Part shown: piece after piece, positions 50,937 to 62,412 of the stretch
How the letters are laid out: each line of letters starts with the position of its first letter
How positions within the stretch are numbered: the first letter of the stretch is position 1
From: Myxocyprinus asiaticus
Taxonomy: Eukaryota; Chordata; Actinopteri; Cypriniformes; Catostomidae
Direction of reading: 5' to 3'
DNA length: 64,000 nt
Assembly: GCF_019703515.2 (NCBI RefSeq)
Contig: NC_059368.1
Coordinates: 32,561,391 to 32,625,390, forward strand
Notes under the pieces: model-generated
Databases searched by the model: none
Told to the model about the DNA's origin: nothing
What the model saw: the letters and a program-made list of their open reading frames with translations, nothing else
Made by a program: the position numbers and the translations under genes

Positions 50937-51599
50937 GTAAAAAGAATGTGCAATACAGGCATCTATAAAATCTATTCAATTTATGCCATTTTTTAAAAAA
51001 ATTTATTAAGGGAACACTCTAATTGACATCTTCATCATTACACCAAACATCTGTTCACTCCTGCAGTTTGGGTTTTTGACTGCATGAAAGATCAGCTGCT
51101 CGAAAATGCCCACAGGAAATGTGCTGGACTAATTACCTTCCTCCCAACCCAAGTGCACTCTTTCACTCCCTCTCACACTATCAGGCCATCTCTGAAACCA
51201 CTAGCTGACCCAAGACTCATCAGCACCAACCGAGATGTTCTGAGGCTGTAATGAAATGAAGATAAGGATGTGCATGTGAAATTTACAATAAACAGTGCAA
51301 TATGAAGCATACTTCACACTGTTTATGATTAATGATCACAAATGATCATGTCACAGCTCTGAGCTGATTTGACATTCCATTCCCAATGCCTTGGAATTGA
51401 AGAATCAGCTGTTTTTGGAATCAACTCCCAGTCCCAGCACTACCAATTTGCATTCATCACCATTACATTTTAAACAGTTATAAAGTATAAGTATGAAGTT
51501 ATTGTTCTGACATCATATAAGGAAGTGACATAAATAAAATTAGACCATATGGCTCAAACAGTGATGTTTCTTACGCTTACAGTTATATTAGCCATGTAA
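50937..51599. other. Intergenic, no gene recognised
   Basis: Non-coding. No exon is supported on either strand. Confidence 0.4.
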
Positions 51600-52130
51600 A
51601 GCTCAATCAGTAAAGGACAGTTTGGACTGCTGAGAGGATTATTGGTTGCCCCCTGCCCCCCATTCAAGAACTATACACTTCCAGAGTGAGGAAAAAGGCT
51701 GGAAAAATCACCCTGCCCACTACCTTTCTGAACTGTTGCCTTCTGGCTGACGCTTCAGAGCTCTGAGCACCAGAACCGTCAGGCACAGGAACAGTTTTTT
51801 CCCCTCAGGCTATCCATCTCATGAACAGTTAAATTGCCCCATTGAGCAAAAATTATGTGCAATACACAGTTTAATCTCTTTTTATATTTATCCAACACTT
51901 CTTCTGCCATTTCATTCCTCTTAAAAGAAAAAAAGAAACATTTGCAATGTACATAACAGATTTGCATTAGATTTGTATGTACGTATGTGTATAATTATTT
52001 TTTATTTTTATTATTATCTATGTCTTGCTGTTGTTTTTGTATTGTTGTACACTGGAAGCTCCTGTCACCAAGACAAATCCCTTGTATGTGTAAGCATACT
52101 TGGCAATAAAGCTGATTCTGATTCTGAATT
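51600..52130 (+). mobile_element. LINE 3' end (Rex1/CR1-like)
   Basis: The 5' part (51620-51830) reads like the C-terminal coding tail of a fish non-LTR element. It is followed by a 3' UTR ending CACCAAGACAAATCCCTTGT, then GGCAATAAAGCTGATTCTGA and the short terminal repeat TGATTCTGA. It is heavily 5'-truncated, as usual for such copies. The clade assignment is from general resemblance only. Confidence 0.6.
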
Positions 52131-52669
52131 CAACTCCTTTATGGAAAACCTTTTTTTTTTTCTTTTTTTTTTACATAAAAATATTCTTGATACAAAGCAC
52201 ATGAATACTGACTGCACATAATGTGGTGTGATTATTTGCTTGCTGAGTCTGTGATTATGTTTGCACTCTTTAACACTGAATCCTAAAACATTTTTGTTGG
52301 CACAAAACGAATATTCAAAGAGAAACATTATTTTTTTTTATTATAATGTGTAAAAGGTTGTTTATGAATTCCAAACATATTGTGACAGGGTTGAAATAAT
52401 GTAGTGCTTTAGGATTACACTTCGGGTAAGTAACATTAAATTACAATTGGTACTTTGCAATGTAACCACATATTTAAAATCAGGGTAATAGTTTAAGATT
52501 TGGCAATAAAAATAAATAAATAAAAAAAACATATTTGTTCACCACCAATCTGAATATTGGGAGGGACACAACCCCCTTTGGTTGTGCCCTAATGTCTATG
52601 GTTGTGAGCCTTGAGCCCTGGTACTTTGGTCCTTAGGTGGAAAAGTTAAGCAGGACCCTGAGATCACCT

Positions 52670-52880
52670 ACCTTGTGGGGCCCAGCCAGCAGTCCCCACA
52701 AGGGAAATGGCTTATTAAACATACTAAAAGATGTTTTTTTGAAAATGTAAAAATGCAAAAAAGTTTCTGTGAGGGTTAGGTTTAGGGGAAGGGTTAGGGG
52801 ATATAAATGAAAGTCGATGGAGAGTCCTCACAAGGATATCAAAACAAGTTTGTATATGTGTGTTTGTTTGTGTGTGTGTG
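52670..52880. repeat. Interspersed repeat, second copy of 14715-14945 family
   Basis: GGGTTAGGTTTAGGGGAAGG, a GATGGAGAGTCCTCACAAGG segment and a TGTATATGTGTGTTTG tail parallel the copy near 14.8 kb. Confidence 0.55.
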
Positions 52881-52959
52881 TTTAAATTGAGACAAGTGCA
52901 TTGATATCATGAGCATGCAAGTTTGAAGTGGCTCAGATGCTCATTTAAGTATGAATATT

Positions 52960-53243
52960 GTATAATACTATTCTATTTTTATTGTGTATGTGTATTCTAT
53001 ATTGTGTGTATTGTATACTGTACATTGTATATTATTATTTGTACATTGTGTTGTGTGTTATTATGTGTATATTAGATGTGTAAATTGTGTTGAGTAAATC
53101 TGATGTTTATTGTAAATTGGTATATGTCTCATCACTGTCATGACTGCTATGTTGCTCAGAACTGCACCCAAGACTTTCACCCACTGTTGCACTTGTGTAT
53201 ATAGTTAAGTGACAATAAAGGGATTTGATTTTGATTGATTTGA
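52960..53243 (+). mobile_element. Second LINE 3' tail
   Basis: GACTGCTATGTTGCTCAGAA, then TTGCACTTGTGTATATAG and GTGACAATAAAGGGATTTGA with terminal GATT repeats is a typical fish LINE tail. No coding part is left. Confidence 0.6.
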
Positions 53244-54411
53244 ATGTAGTACATACAGTATATGGTGTTGCTAGTGACATGGAGTGAGTGTTGAGTGGCC
53301 CAGTCTAAATGATTCCTAAAGGCAGCAGGAAACACATTGCTGGGAAACACTACTCACTTGACTGGGATTATGTTGCTCCTTTTGTCTTGTAATTAGATGT
53401 AATTGCCAAAAGGTGCTGTCAGCTATTCGTTGCTCATCCACATGACTACAATCAGTGTTGCTCACAGCACCTCTGAGAGGTTGCAAGAGGGCTTGCCCCA
53501 TCAGGGGGTTATCCCCTGTTACAGTGAGTTTACGTGTGTGAGTGCACGTATGTGTATGAGTGTGTCTAAACTGTAGGTCTGTTGTCCCAGTGAAATGTGT
53601 ATGACAGCTATGTAGAATCAGGTCATTGTTGTACAGGGCTATATAAGGAGAAATCTTTATTTTATTTAAATCTTTTGAACTCAGTCACTTTTGCATTTAT
53701 GTTACATAAAAGAACAAGATAAGACCTGAAAACCTATTTGTCGCAAATGAGCGCCACCCTGTTGTAATGATGTAGAAATATGAAAACGAATATTAACATT
53801 TTATTTTTATTTTTTTATTTTTTTTAAATAGCACTTAAAAGCTCGGATCTGTATATTGTGATGAATGGTGATAGAGGAAAATTTCTTTCTCCTAGTACTT
53901 GCTGCCATCTAATGGAATTAAATAAAACTTCTTTTTGCAGGGACATAGAGCAAACAGAGTCTGAATTACAGGCTTTCAAAGACAAGAAAAAAAGGCATGT
54001 TCAGCATAACATTGTAAACATCTACAATAGTATTTGGGAAATATTTGAGTCTTCTTTTGACATCTTTAAAATTAGACCAATATTTTACAATTATTCCACT
54101 GTATATGTGTAAGGTGAGCTTTAAAAAGACCATTAATTGAAACTTTTCAAACAGATTAATACATTAACACATGATCACCCATTTACACATCAACGTCAAT
54201 CATCGTCATTTAAATATGGTCAGATAAAATACACTTTTTGCAGTTAGCCTCGCATTGTCCATCCTCTAAAAACACCCTCAGAAAATGAAATCCATATTTC
54301 CCTGTCCACTGAATCAAATGTTCTCCCAACAGCTCTCTGTTTTACTAATGATGAGAATACAGATTGTGACTGGTGTGAATCGTCTGCTCTGGTAATGAGA
54401 GAGGCAACATT
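53244..54411. other. Intergenic, no gene recognised
   Basis: No supported gene. The frame 53858-54112 has no recognisable similarity. Confidence 0.4.
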
Positions 54412-54748
54412 ATAGACCTTATTCAAGCTAGCACCATCTTTGATTTTTAACGGGAATGACAACGAGGCTGTGAGGGATAAACTTACCATATCTTCCATGG
54501 AACGAACGGTATAAAGTTGTATAAAGCTCCTAGATCACATCTGATTTTCCACAACTCATGTTGTCTGTAGTTTTTTGTATACTGAATGTTCTTGGATAGA
54601 TATTTTATAAATGTTTTGTATGCGGAACAATCCAAAAATATTTTAAATTGCAGTACAGCACATTGAAGAGACTGTAAAGCTATCCCTCACAGCCTCGTTG
54701 TCATTCCCATTAAAAATCAAAGATGGCGCTAGCATGAATAAGGTCTAT
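54412..54748. mobile_element. Palindromic MITE
   Basis: The outer 68 bp are inverted copies: ATAGACCTTATTCAAGCTAG on the left, CATGAATAAGGTCTAT on the right, meeting at GAGGCTGTGAGGGATA and TATCCCTCACAGCCTC. The central spacer is about 200 bp. A second copy starts at 63817 and runs off the window. Confidence 0.7.
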
Positions 54749-55982
54749 TAAGCTCCACTAGGGCCACAATTTCTGTGTATAAACAGATCATCTGATACAC
54801 CCTCATGTGTGATGTTATCTCTCTTTTGAATCCTTCCTCTTTCAATTGGATTTGCTGTTACAGGAATTCAGATTTTTTGCCATTACGCAGTGCCTCAATG
54901 TTTTTTTCTCATTTTCTGATTCAACCTGTTATGAGTGCCTGGATAAACAAGCCATGGAAGGATGTCTTATGAGTAAATAATAACAGAATTTAAATTTTTG
55001 GGTGAAATATTCCTTAAAATCTTAATATATGTTTAGAAATGCGGACATTCAAACGCTTTGTACAAATTTCTGAAGTAAGAAAATACTGCACACGGAAATA
55101 TTCTGTACAAGCCAATTCTCCACTTTAAATCTCAAATATTTCTACAAAATGTATCCAAATGGCCCTTTAGCTGATTGTTATGGCTAAAAGATTGTGATGT
55201 TTTCAATGTTGTTTGCAGCTTGACCATGGAGGTTTAATGGTCAGCAAGGCCCCACTGAACGAGAGACCACAACAAGAAAACTGAACAGGACTTAATGACC
55301 CTGTTTGGCTTTAAAAACCCAGTCTGACTTTAGGCCTGTTATCACAGCACCCTGCCATTTGATCTTCAGAGAGAAGATGGAAGGTCAGCCTTCCACTGTA
55401 ACTGTAAAAAAAGATTCTCCTGCTAATAAGATATTTTCTAGAAAAATTTTTATTTATAGCTACGTAAATGCACGGAACCACTGATGCTCATTACACAAAG
55501 CTGAGTTTTAAGTATTTCATGCATTCTTTATTTGTGAGTTTGGGCACATTTAGAGTAATTTGTTAAAATTTAGAGTCTTTAATTCAATTGACTCTATGTC
55601 TCTGCATTTCAAAAGCTTAATTCATCCATTTTTCATTATTTTAATTTATCGTTAACATTTTAAAATAAGGCTGAATTTGTTAACATTGGTTAACTGTATT
55701 AGAACTACCAATGAACAATACTTTTTCAGCACTTATTAATCTTAATTAATGTGAATTGCAATACATAATACATTTGGGAAATTATAAGTTGTATATGTCA
55801 ACATTAATTAATGCATTATACACTACCAGGAACTAATGTATTTTCAGAAATTAACATGAACCAAGATTAATAAATGCTGTAAATATATATAATTCATGGT
55901 TAGTTCATGATACCTAATACATTTGCTAATGTTAAGAAATAGAACTTTGTTGTTATTCAGAATTTTAGGCAAAGCAAGTTAG
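54749..55982. other. Intergenic, no gene recognised
   Basis: AT-rich non-coding sequence up to the target duplication (GTTAG, 55978-55982) of the LTR element. Confidence 0.4.
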
Positions 55983-56478
55983 TGTCAGAGCCAGGATTTC
56001 GAACTTGGGTCTCTGGCACAAGAGTGTTCATTTCCACCACTGAGCCACAGAAGGGAGTTGAGTCTAATACTCCGACGCATTCTTAAATGAACTCAGAGTT
56101 CAATTTCTTACTGACAACCACAAAACAGAAAAATCTTTAGTCCAAAAGGATCCAAAAGGAGGAAAAAATAATCTCCAAAGAACTCAGGAAAAAAAGACAC
56201 CAAAAAAAAAAAAACAGCAAAAATAAACACAGGGAAAAAACAATCCAAAAGGCTTTCAAAGTTTAGTACTTAGAACTAGAGCAGACTTACGGCAGCAACT
56301 GGCTAGGAACATCAATAACCAAGCAAAGAAACAAAAGGAAGTGATCAGCTTAAATACACAGCCCAGAACGAGGCACATGTGAAAACAATAACACATGATA
56401 CAATGGCGGGAAACTGAAATGAAACACAATGAGGGCCTCTAGTGGCCAAAATATAACATTAGAGCAAAAACTCTGACA
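55983..56478 (-). repeat. 3' LTR of sushi element
   Basis: 496 bp. Compared with the other LTR it lacks about 25 bp of an A-rich stretch after GAACTCAGAG. It differs mainly in its first 120 bp on the + strand. Confidence 0.85.
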
Positions 56479-56492
56479 GGACCCCTCCCTCT
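56479..56492 (-). other. Polypurine tract of sushi element
   Basis: On the - strand AGAGGGAGGGGTCC directly precedes the 3' LTR, the site of plus-strand priming. Confidence 0.65.
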
Positions 56493-57961
56493 AGGAACGG
56501 CTCCTGACGTTCCCTCCCGGACGACTGGACTTGCGAGCATGAAATTCTTGAATTAGTTTGGGGTCCAAGATGTCCTTGACAGGAACCCAGGAGCGCTCCT
56601 CAGGGCCATAGCCTTCCCAGTCCACAAGATACTGCCGGGACCCACGTACTCGACGGGCATCCAGTATTCTGTGGACTGTGTAAGCTGGCTGGCCACCAAT
56701 GATACCAGGAGAGGGAGGTTTACCTGTCGCAAGAAAAGGAGAAGACAAAACAGGTTTTAACAGTGAGACATGAAAAGTGGGATTTATCTTCAAAGACTTA
56801 GGCAAGTATAAACGATAAGTAACTGGGTTTACTTTCCTGGCAATCTTGAAGGGGCCAATGAACCTCTGGGAAAGTTTACGGGATTCCACCCACAAGGGAA
56901 TGTCCTTAGTGGAGAGCCAGACTCTTTGGCCGGGGCGCAGAGTGGGGGCAGGTCTGCGTCTGCGATTGGCCTGGTGCTGATACTGCTGAGAGACCTTCAA
57001 GAGCTTGAGTCAGGCTTTTTTTCCATGTCTGGCGGCAACGTTTAACGAACTGTTGAGCAGAGGGAACTGCAACCTCCACTTCTTGCTCAGGGAATAGTGG
57101 AGGGGTGTATCCCAACTGGCACTCGAAAGGGGACATGCCTGTAGCAGAGGAGCGAAGGGTATTGTGAGCATATTCTGCCCACATGATGAAGGAAGACCAA
57201 GAGGATGGCTTTTTAGCTGCCATACACCTCAGTGTAGTCTCAAGATCTTGGTTAAGCCTCTCCGTTTGCCCATTGGACTCCGGGTGGAACCCAGAAAATA
57301 GACTCACTGTAGCCCCCAGAGATTGACAAAATGCCCGCCAGAATCGGGAGGAAAATTGGGGTCCTCGATCAGAGACGATGTCTTGTGGGATGCCAAAGAC
57401 TCAGAAGACGTGGTTTATAACCAATTCAGCAGTTTCTTTAGCGGTGGGTAGTTTGGGCAGAGGAATAAATCGGGCAGCCTTGGAGAATCTATCAACTATG
57501 ACCATGATTGTGGTGTTGCCTTGTGATAGCGGAAGTCCAGTGATAAAATCCATGGAAAGATGAGACCAAGGTCTATGATGTATGGAGAGAGGATACAATA
57601 GCCCCTGAGGAGAACGGTGAGGGACCTTACTTTGGTTGCATGTGGGACATGCGTTTACAAATGTTGTCACATCCTCCTTGATAGTTGGCCACCAAAATCG
57701 TCTTTGGAGGAACTCAAGAGTGCGAGAGGTACCAGGATGACAAGCGAGACGAGAGGAGTGTCCCCACTGGAGGATCTGGGAGCGGACAGCTTTAGGGACA
57801 AACAGGCAGTGGGTTGGCCCCCCTCCTGGGTCAGGTTCTCGGGCTTGGGCTTGTTTTACAGTATTTTCCAGATCCCACCTGATAGGAGCTATTATCTTGG
57901 AACTGGGGATAATCGATGCAATAGAATCTTCCTGAGGAGTGTTTACATATTCTCGGGACAA
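56491..57961 (-). pseudogene. pol C-terminal half: integrase and chromodomain
   Basis: The first block (57961-57401) has the H-x-H / C-x2-C zinc-binding motif (SRLACHPGTS, then CPTCNQ) and the first catalytic Asp (MDFITGLPLS). A TGA at 57401-57403 interrupts it. The same frame then gives the second Asp (SDRGPQF, about 57350-57370) and the catalytic Glu ([11 protein letters not shown]) in 57307-56906. A frameshift near 57005 leads to the last block (57000-56491). That block holds an SH3-like integrase tail ([13 protein letters not shown], then [12 protein letters not shown]) and a chromodomain ([11 protein letters not shown], then YLVDWEGYG and SWVP) that would steer insertion. It is inactive because of the stop and the frameshift. 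Confidence 0.85.
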
Positions 57962-59873
57962 AGCATCAGGTTTTAGGTTCTTAGAGCCGGGGTGGTAGGA
58001 TAAGATGAACTGGAAACGGTTGAAGAATAAGGACCAACGTGCCTGGCGGGGGTTGAGTTGCTTTGCCTGCTGAATGTATTCCAGATTTTTGTGGTCTGTG
58101 AATACTTGGAATGGGTGTTTGGCACCCTCAAGCCAATGCCTCCACTCTTCAAGTGCTAGCTTAACTGCCAGTAACTCTCAATCCCCTACATGATAGTTCA
58201 TCTCAGTCGGTGTAAGGCGGTGGGAAAGGAATGCACATGGATGCAACTTGTTCTCCTCCCCCCTTTGGGACAGCACAGCTCCAACCCCTACGTCTGAAGC
58301 ATCGACCTCCACGATGAAGGGTTTATCTGGGTTAGGGAGAATGAGAATAGGTGCAGAGGTAAAATGGCTTTTGAGTTTGCTGAAGGCCAACTCTGCTTCA
58401 TGTCCCCAATTAAAGCTGGTTGTGTTCCCCTTGGTGAGGGCAGATAAAGGAGCTGCCACAGTACTGAAGTTCCGGATGAACTTGCGATAAAAATTGGTGA
58501 AGCCAAGGAAATGCTGTACTTCCTTTACCAATGAGGGGGAGGGCCAATCCACAACTGCTTGAACCTTTTGAGGGTCCATTTGTATCTGGCTAGGCTTGAC
58601 AATGAACCCCAGGAACTGAACTTTGGTCACATGGAACTCACATTTCTCAGGTTTAACATAAAGGTGGTTATCAAGAAGACATCTGAGAACCTTACTGACG
58701 TGTTTTACATGCTCTTGGAGGGAACTCGAGAAGATGAGGATATCGTCTAAGTAGACAAACACAAATTGGTTGAGCATGTCTCTGAGAACATCACTGATGA
58801 GAGCTTGAAATACTGCAGGAGCATTAGTGAGACTGAAGGGCATAACTAAATATTCATAGTGCCCAGTGGGCATGTTGAAGGCGGTCTTCCATTCATCTCC
58901 TTGTCTGATGCGCACAAGATGGTAGTCATTGCGCAAGTCAAGCTTAGTGAAGATGGAGGCTTCTTGCAGAATTTCGAAAGCAGTGGCCATTAGCGGCAAG
59001 GGATAGCGGTTTCGAATAGTGATCTTATTAAGGCCCCTGTAATCAATACATGGCCGGAGTCCGCCATCCTTCTTCCCAACGAAAAAAAAATCCAGCTCCA
59101 GCAGGGGAAGTGGATGGTTGGATGATACCTGCCGCAAGGGATTCATTAATGTATTTGTCCATAGCAGTTCATTCAGGGGGAGACAAAGAGAATATACGAC
59201 CTCTGGGGGGACAGGTTCCTGGGAGCAGTTCAATGGTGCAATCATAGGGGCGATGAGGAGGTAAGGAGGTGGCCTTCCTTTTGCTGAACACTGCTTTGAG
59301 GTGGTGGTACTGAGCAGGGACTTGAGACAGATCTAGGGCTTCTTGGGACTTGAGAACAAGATCAGGGGAGTTCTGGGCCAAGCATGTAGTCTGACAGGTG
59401 GGACCCCAACTGAGAACAGCGCCAGTGGACCAGTCAAAGTGTGGGTTATGCTGGAGGAGCCAGGGGTGACCGAGGATAATAGGGAACTCTGGAGTCTGTA
59501 TAAGATGAAAGCACATTCTCTCCTGGTACTGGTAAGTGATGAGACAAAGGAGAGAGGTAAGGTGGGTTATTTTCCCTGGAGCTAACGGTCTTCCATCCAA
59601 GGCTGTCACAGTTAGGGGGGCAGGAAGGGAATTAATAGGAATCTGGAGACTTTTGGCAAAGGAAATATCCATGAAATTCCCGGCAGCACCAGAATCAATC
59701 AATGCCTGGAGTTGGTGTTTTTGATCTCCCCAAGTGAGTGCGATGGGAAGGAACAATCCAGAGTTGGAAGGTGAAGCTGTGAATGTAACTCCCGTTACAG
59801 TCCTTCCTTGCCTGTACGGGACTGGGCGTTTTCCCGAAAGCTCGGGGCAGGCGGAAATGACCATACAATCCAC
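57962..59873 (-). pseudogene. pol N-terminal half: protease, reverse transcriptase, RNase H
   Basis: Protease: D60-S61-G62 in the LIDSGAAGNF motif (frame 59873-59169). Reverse transcriptase (frame 59245-58178): [30 protein letters not shown], then the catalytic YLDD box (about 58750) and FLGF. RNase H starts with [17 protein letters not shown] frameshift near 59175 and another at the A-run near 59085 separate protease from reverse transcriptase. A TGA at 58178-58180, in place of an expected Arg, cuts RNase H; the frame stays open beyond it to 57401. Two of the stops look like CGA-to-TGA changes, as expected from methylated CpG decay. Confidence 0.85.
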
Positions 59874-60782
59874 AATATAGACAACAGCGCTCTCTCATGC
59901 AACGGTCTCGTTCTGATGGGGAAAGCCTAGTCCTTCCCAATTGCATGGGTTCCGAGGACTCGTGGGGCACTGGTAGCATTTTAGCAAGTGCTGGACTGGC
60001 AGACAATGTGGAAACAGATGGCCGGTTCAGTCTTCTCTCCCTCAGGTGATTATCCAGCCAGATTGCTTGATCCATGAGGGTCTCAAGATCACGAGCAGGT
60101 TCTCTGGTAGCCATATCATCCTTGATTGCCTCAGACAGACCATTCAGGAAACACACCATGAGGGCCTCGTCGTTCCAGCTGCTCCCTGCTGCAACTGTCC
60201 GAAACTGTATGGCATATTCAGCCGCGCTGCCATAACCTTGTCGGAGGGTGAGAAGTCTCTTAGAGGCTTGCCGGCCACTGAGGGGGTGGTCAAAGACTCG
60301 CTTGAACTCCTTTTCAAACACAGAATAACTTGAACAGAAGTTGCCTGTGCCTTCCAGACCGCTGTTGCCCAAGAAAGAGCCTTGCCAGAAAGGAGGGTGA
60401 TAACATATGCGATCTTGGCCCGATCTGAGGGGAAGGAAGATGGTTGTAATTCAAATGTGAGAGAGCATTGAGTCAGGAACCCATCACATGCACTGGGATC
60501 ACCTGAGAAATGTTGTGGTGGAGGTAGGCGAGGTTCACTTAGAGGAGAGAGCACTCAAGAATCCAGAAGGGGTACCGAGGCAGCAGTAGAAGCAGTAGCT
60601 GAAGTAGAGGGCAGCCGGTCCAGGATCTGACGGACAGAAATCATGAGATCAGACAGCACTTGTGAGTGTTTAGCCATCACAGTCTCCTGCTGAACTAGTG
60701 CTGACTCATGGCGTTGGATTGTGGACTCCTGCTGAGCAATTGTGGCCAGGAGTTCCTGAGCATTAGGTGTCTCTGGGTTCAT
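59695..60782 (-). pseudogene. gag of sushi element, broken
   Basis: Starts at ATG 60782, 18 nt after the 5' LTR, with a coiled-coil-like Gln/Glu-rich leader. A TGA at 60555-60557 interrupts the frame. The capsid region follows (PPQHFSGDPSACDGFLTQC), and a frameshift occurs near 60350. The next frame (60372-59695) gives FEKEFKRVFDHPLSG and FLNGLSEAIKDDMA. A CCHC zinc knuckle (CLYCGLYGHF) is cut by another frameshift around 59865, just where pol begins. The capsid family is the one from which vertebrate Sushi/Mart genes were domesticated. This copy is not functional. Confidence 0.8.
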
Positions 60783-60788
60783 AATGGG

Positions 60789-60799
60789 GCTTGGTTATT
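60789..60799 (-). other. Primer-binding site, self-priming type
   Basis: On the - strand AATAACCAAGC begins one base after the 5' LTR. It is exactly complementary to GCTTGGTTATT (- strand, 61165-61155) inside the LTR, the predicted 5' end of the RNA. Confidence 0.7.
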
Positions 60800-60800
60800 C

Positions 60801-61319
60801 TGTCAGAGCCAGGATTCAAACTTGAGTCTCTGGCACAAGAGTCTTAATTTCCACCACTGAGCCACAGAAGGGAGTTGAACCCAATAGTCCGACGTGTTCT
60901 TAAATGAACTCAGAAGAGTTTATTAACAAAAATAGCAAAAAGCAATTTCTTACTGACAACCACAAAACAGAAAAATCTTTAGTCCAAAAGGATCCAAAAG
61001 GAGGAAAAAATAATCTCCAAAGAACTCAGGAAAAAAAGACACCAAAAAAAAAAAACAGCAAAAATAAACACAGGGAAAAAACAATCCAAAAGGCTTTCAA
61101 AGTTTAGTACTTAGAACTAGAGCAGACTTACAGCAGCAACTGGCTAGGAACATCAATAACCAAGCAAAGAAACAAAAGGAAGTGATCAGCTTAAATACAC
61201 AGCCCAGAACGAGGCACATGTGAAAACAATAACACATGATACAATGGCGGGAAACTGAAATGAAACACAATGAGGGCCTCTAGTGGTCAAAATATAACAT
61301 TAGAGCAAAAACTCTGACA
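60801..61319 (-). repeat. 5' LTR of sushi element
   Basis: 519 bp. Beyond the first 120 bp (the U5 side) it differs from the other LTR by only about two substitutions and an A-run length change. Confidence 0.85.
61155..61197 (-). promoter_or_regulatory. Predicted LTR core promoter and RNA start (sushi element)
   Basis: On the - strand TATTTAAG (61197-61190) lies about 32 nt before GCTTGGTTATT (61165-61155). The 11-mer pairs with the primer-binding site, so 61165 is the natural first base of the transcript. Confidence 0.6.
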
Positions 61320-61530
61320 GTTAGTTTCTGTGGGTCACAAGCTATAAAAAAGGCTTCACACTTGGGGGTTTGGTGGGGGATGGGAGGATGGGGGGTGGCG
61401 TGGGGGTTAACAGGATTTTCCACTTTTAGCTATGACACACATCCCATTCAACATGTCTATTGATACTACTGAAAGACCAAAATAATAAAAGCTCATATAT
61501 ATATGTGTATGTATACTGTATATATATATA

Positions 61531-61874
61531 CACCAATCAGCCATAACATGAAAACCACCTGCCTAATATTGTGTAGGTCCCCCTTCAACAACCTCTAGAA
61601 TTTACTCCAAATTGTGCCAAAAACAAAAAAATCCAGTGAGCAGCAGTTCTGTGGACGGAAATGCTTTGTTGATGAGAGAGGTCAACAGAGAATGGCCAGA
61701 CTGGTTCGAACTGACAAAGTCTACGGTAACTCAGATAACCGCTCTGTACCATTGTGGTGAGAAGAATAGCATCTCCGAATGCTATTCTGAGATGGGGGTT
61801 GGTGCTGTTTTGGTGGCACGAGGGAGATCTACACAATATTACGCAGGTGGTTTTAATTTTGTGGCTGATCGGTG
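61531..61874. mobile_element. Short hairpin-family Tc1 derivative
   Basis: The ends CACCAATCAGCCATAACATG and GGCTGATCGGTG are inverted, with TA on both sides (61529-61530 and 61875-61876). The right half matches 42080-42348. The left half is mostly deleted, keeping only the terminal 50 bp. The + strand frame 61612-61881 is transposase DNA read in the wrong sense. Confidence 0.75.
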
Positions 61875-61879
61875 TATAT

Positions 61880-62236
61880 AAACATAGTATATATATATGG
61901 TGGGCACATACTGTGGAGTGGAGCGACTTTGTGAGCTTTGAAATTTACTGTGGCAGCTATAAAAACCCCTGTAAAGCCATGGCAACACAATCTCACCACT
62001 GTGGAGTAATCATGGCACCTTCTTTCTGTTACTGGTACAGACATCTTGACATGAGGAGTTTCTTTAAAACACATTCAGTGATTTCAGTGTCATCTGTCCT
62101 GATAGCAAAGTTAGTAGCCTAATTATCCAGTCTTATTCAACGTGTCCTAAAAAAATAATTAATTCGCTACCTCACATATGCATGAAGCGTATCATGGCTA
62201 CAAAACTGTACAACATTTAATGCTTTCTGTTTCATG
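61880..62236. other. Intergenic, no gene recognised
   Basis: Non-coding. The frame 61754-62122 mostly overlaps the hairpin element and has no similarity I recognise. Confidence 0.4.
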
Positions 62237-62412
62237 GGGGCCTGGGAAGCTCGGTGGTAAAGACGCTGGCTACCACCCCTGGAGTTCACTAGTTCGAATC
62301 TCAGGGCGTGCTGAGTGACTCCAGCCAGGTCTCCTAAGCAACCAAATTGGCCCGGTTGCTAAGGAGGTAAAGTCACATGGGGTAACCTCCTCGGGGTCAC
62401 TACAATGTGGTC
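62237..62412 (+). mobile_element. tRNA-derived SINE (copy 3, truncated)
   Basis: The head has a box-A-like AAGCTCGGTGGTAAAGACG and a box-B-like AGTTCGAATCTC spaced as in tRNA. Then GACTCCAGCCAGGTCTCC and AAGCAACCAAATTGGCCC match copy 1. It stops near 62412. Confidence 0.7.

Larger units (their letters stand above)
55983..61319 (-). mobile_element. Sushi-group (chromovirus) Ty3/Gypsy LTR retrotransposon
   Basis: LTRs at 55983-56478 and 60801-61319 both start TGTCAGAG and end CTCTGACA. A perfect 5-bp duplication GTTAG flanks the element (55978-55982 and 61320-61324). It is transcribed leftwards: gag, then protease, reverse transcriptase, RNase H, integrase and a C-terminal chromodomain, the order of Ty3/Gypsy chromoviruses. 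The primer-binding site is self-complementary to the predicted RNA start, and a purine-rich tract precedes the 3' LTR. Stops and frameshifts in gag and pol make it inactive on its own. Confidence 0.9.

Noticed and set aside
57617..57976. + strand frame of 119 codons
   Set aside because: Antisense shadow of the integrase region of the sushi element.
62245..62320. A tRNA gene
   Set aside because: Box A and B-like motifs are present but the tRNA fold is degraded and the sequence continues into a SINE body shared with two other copies.
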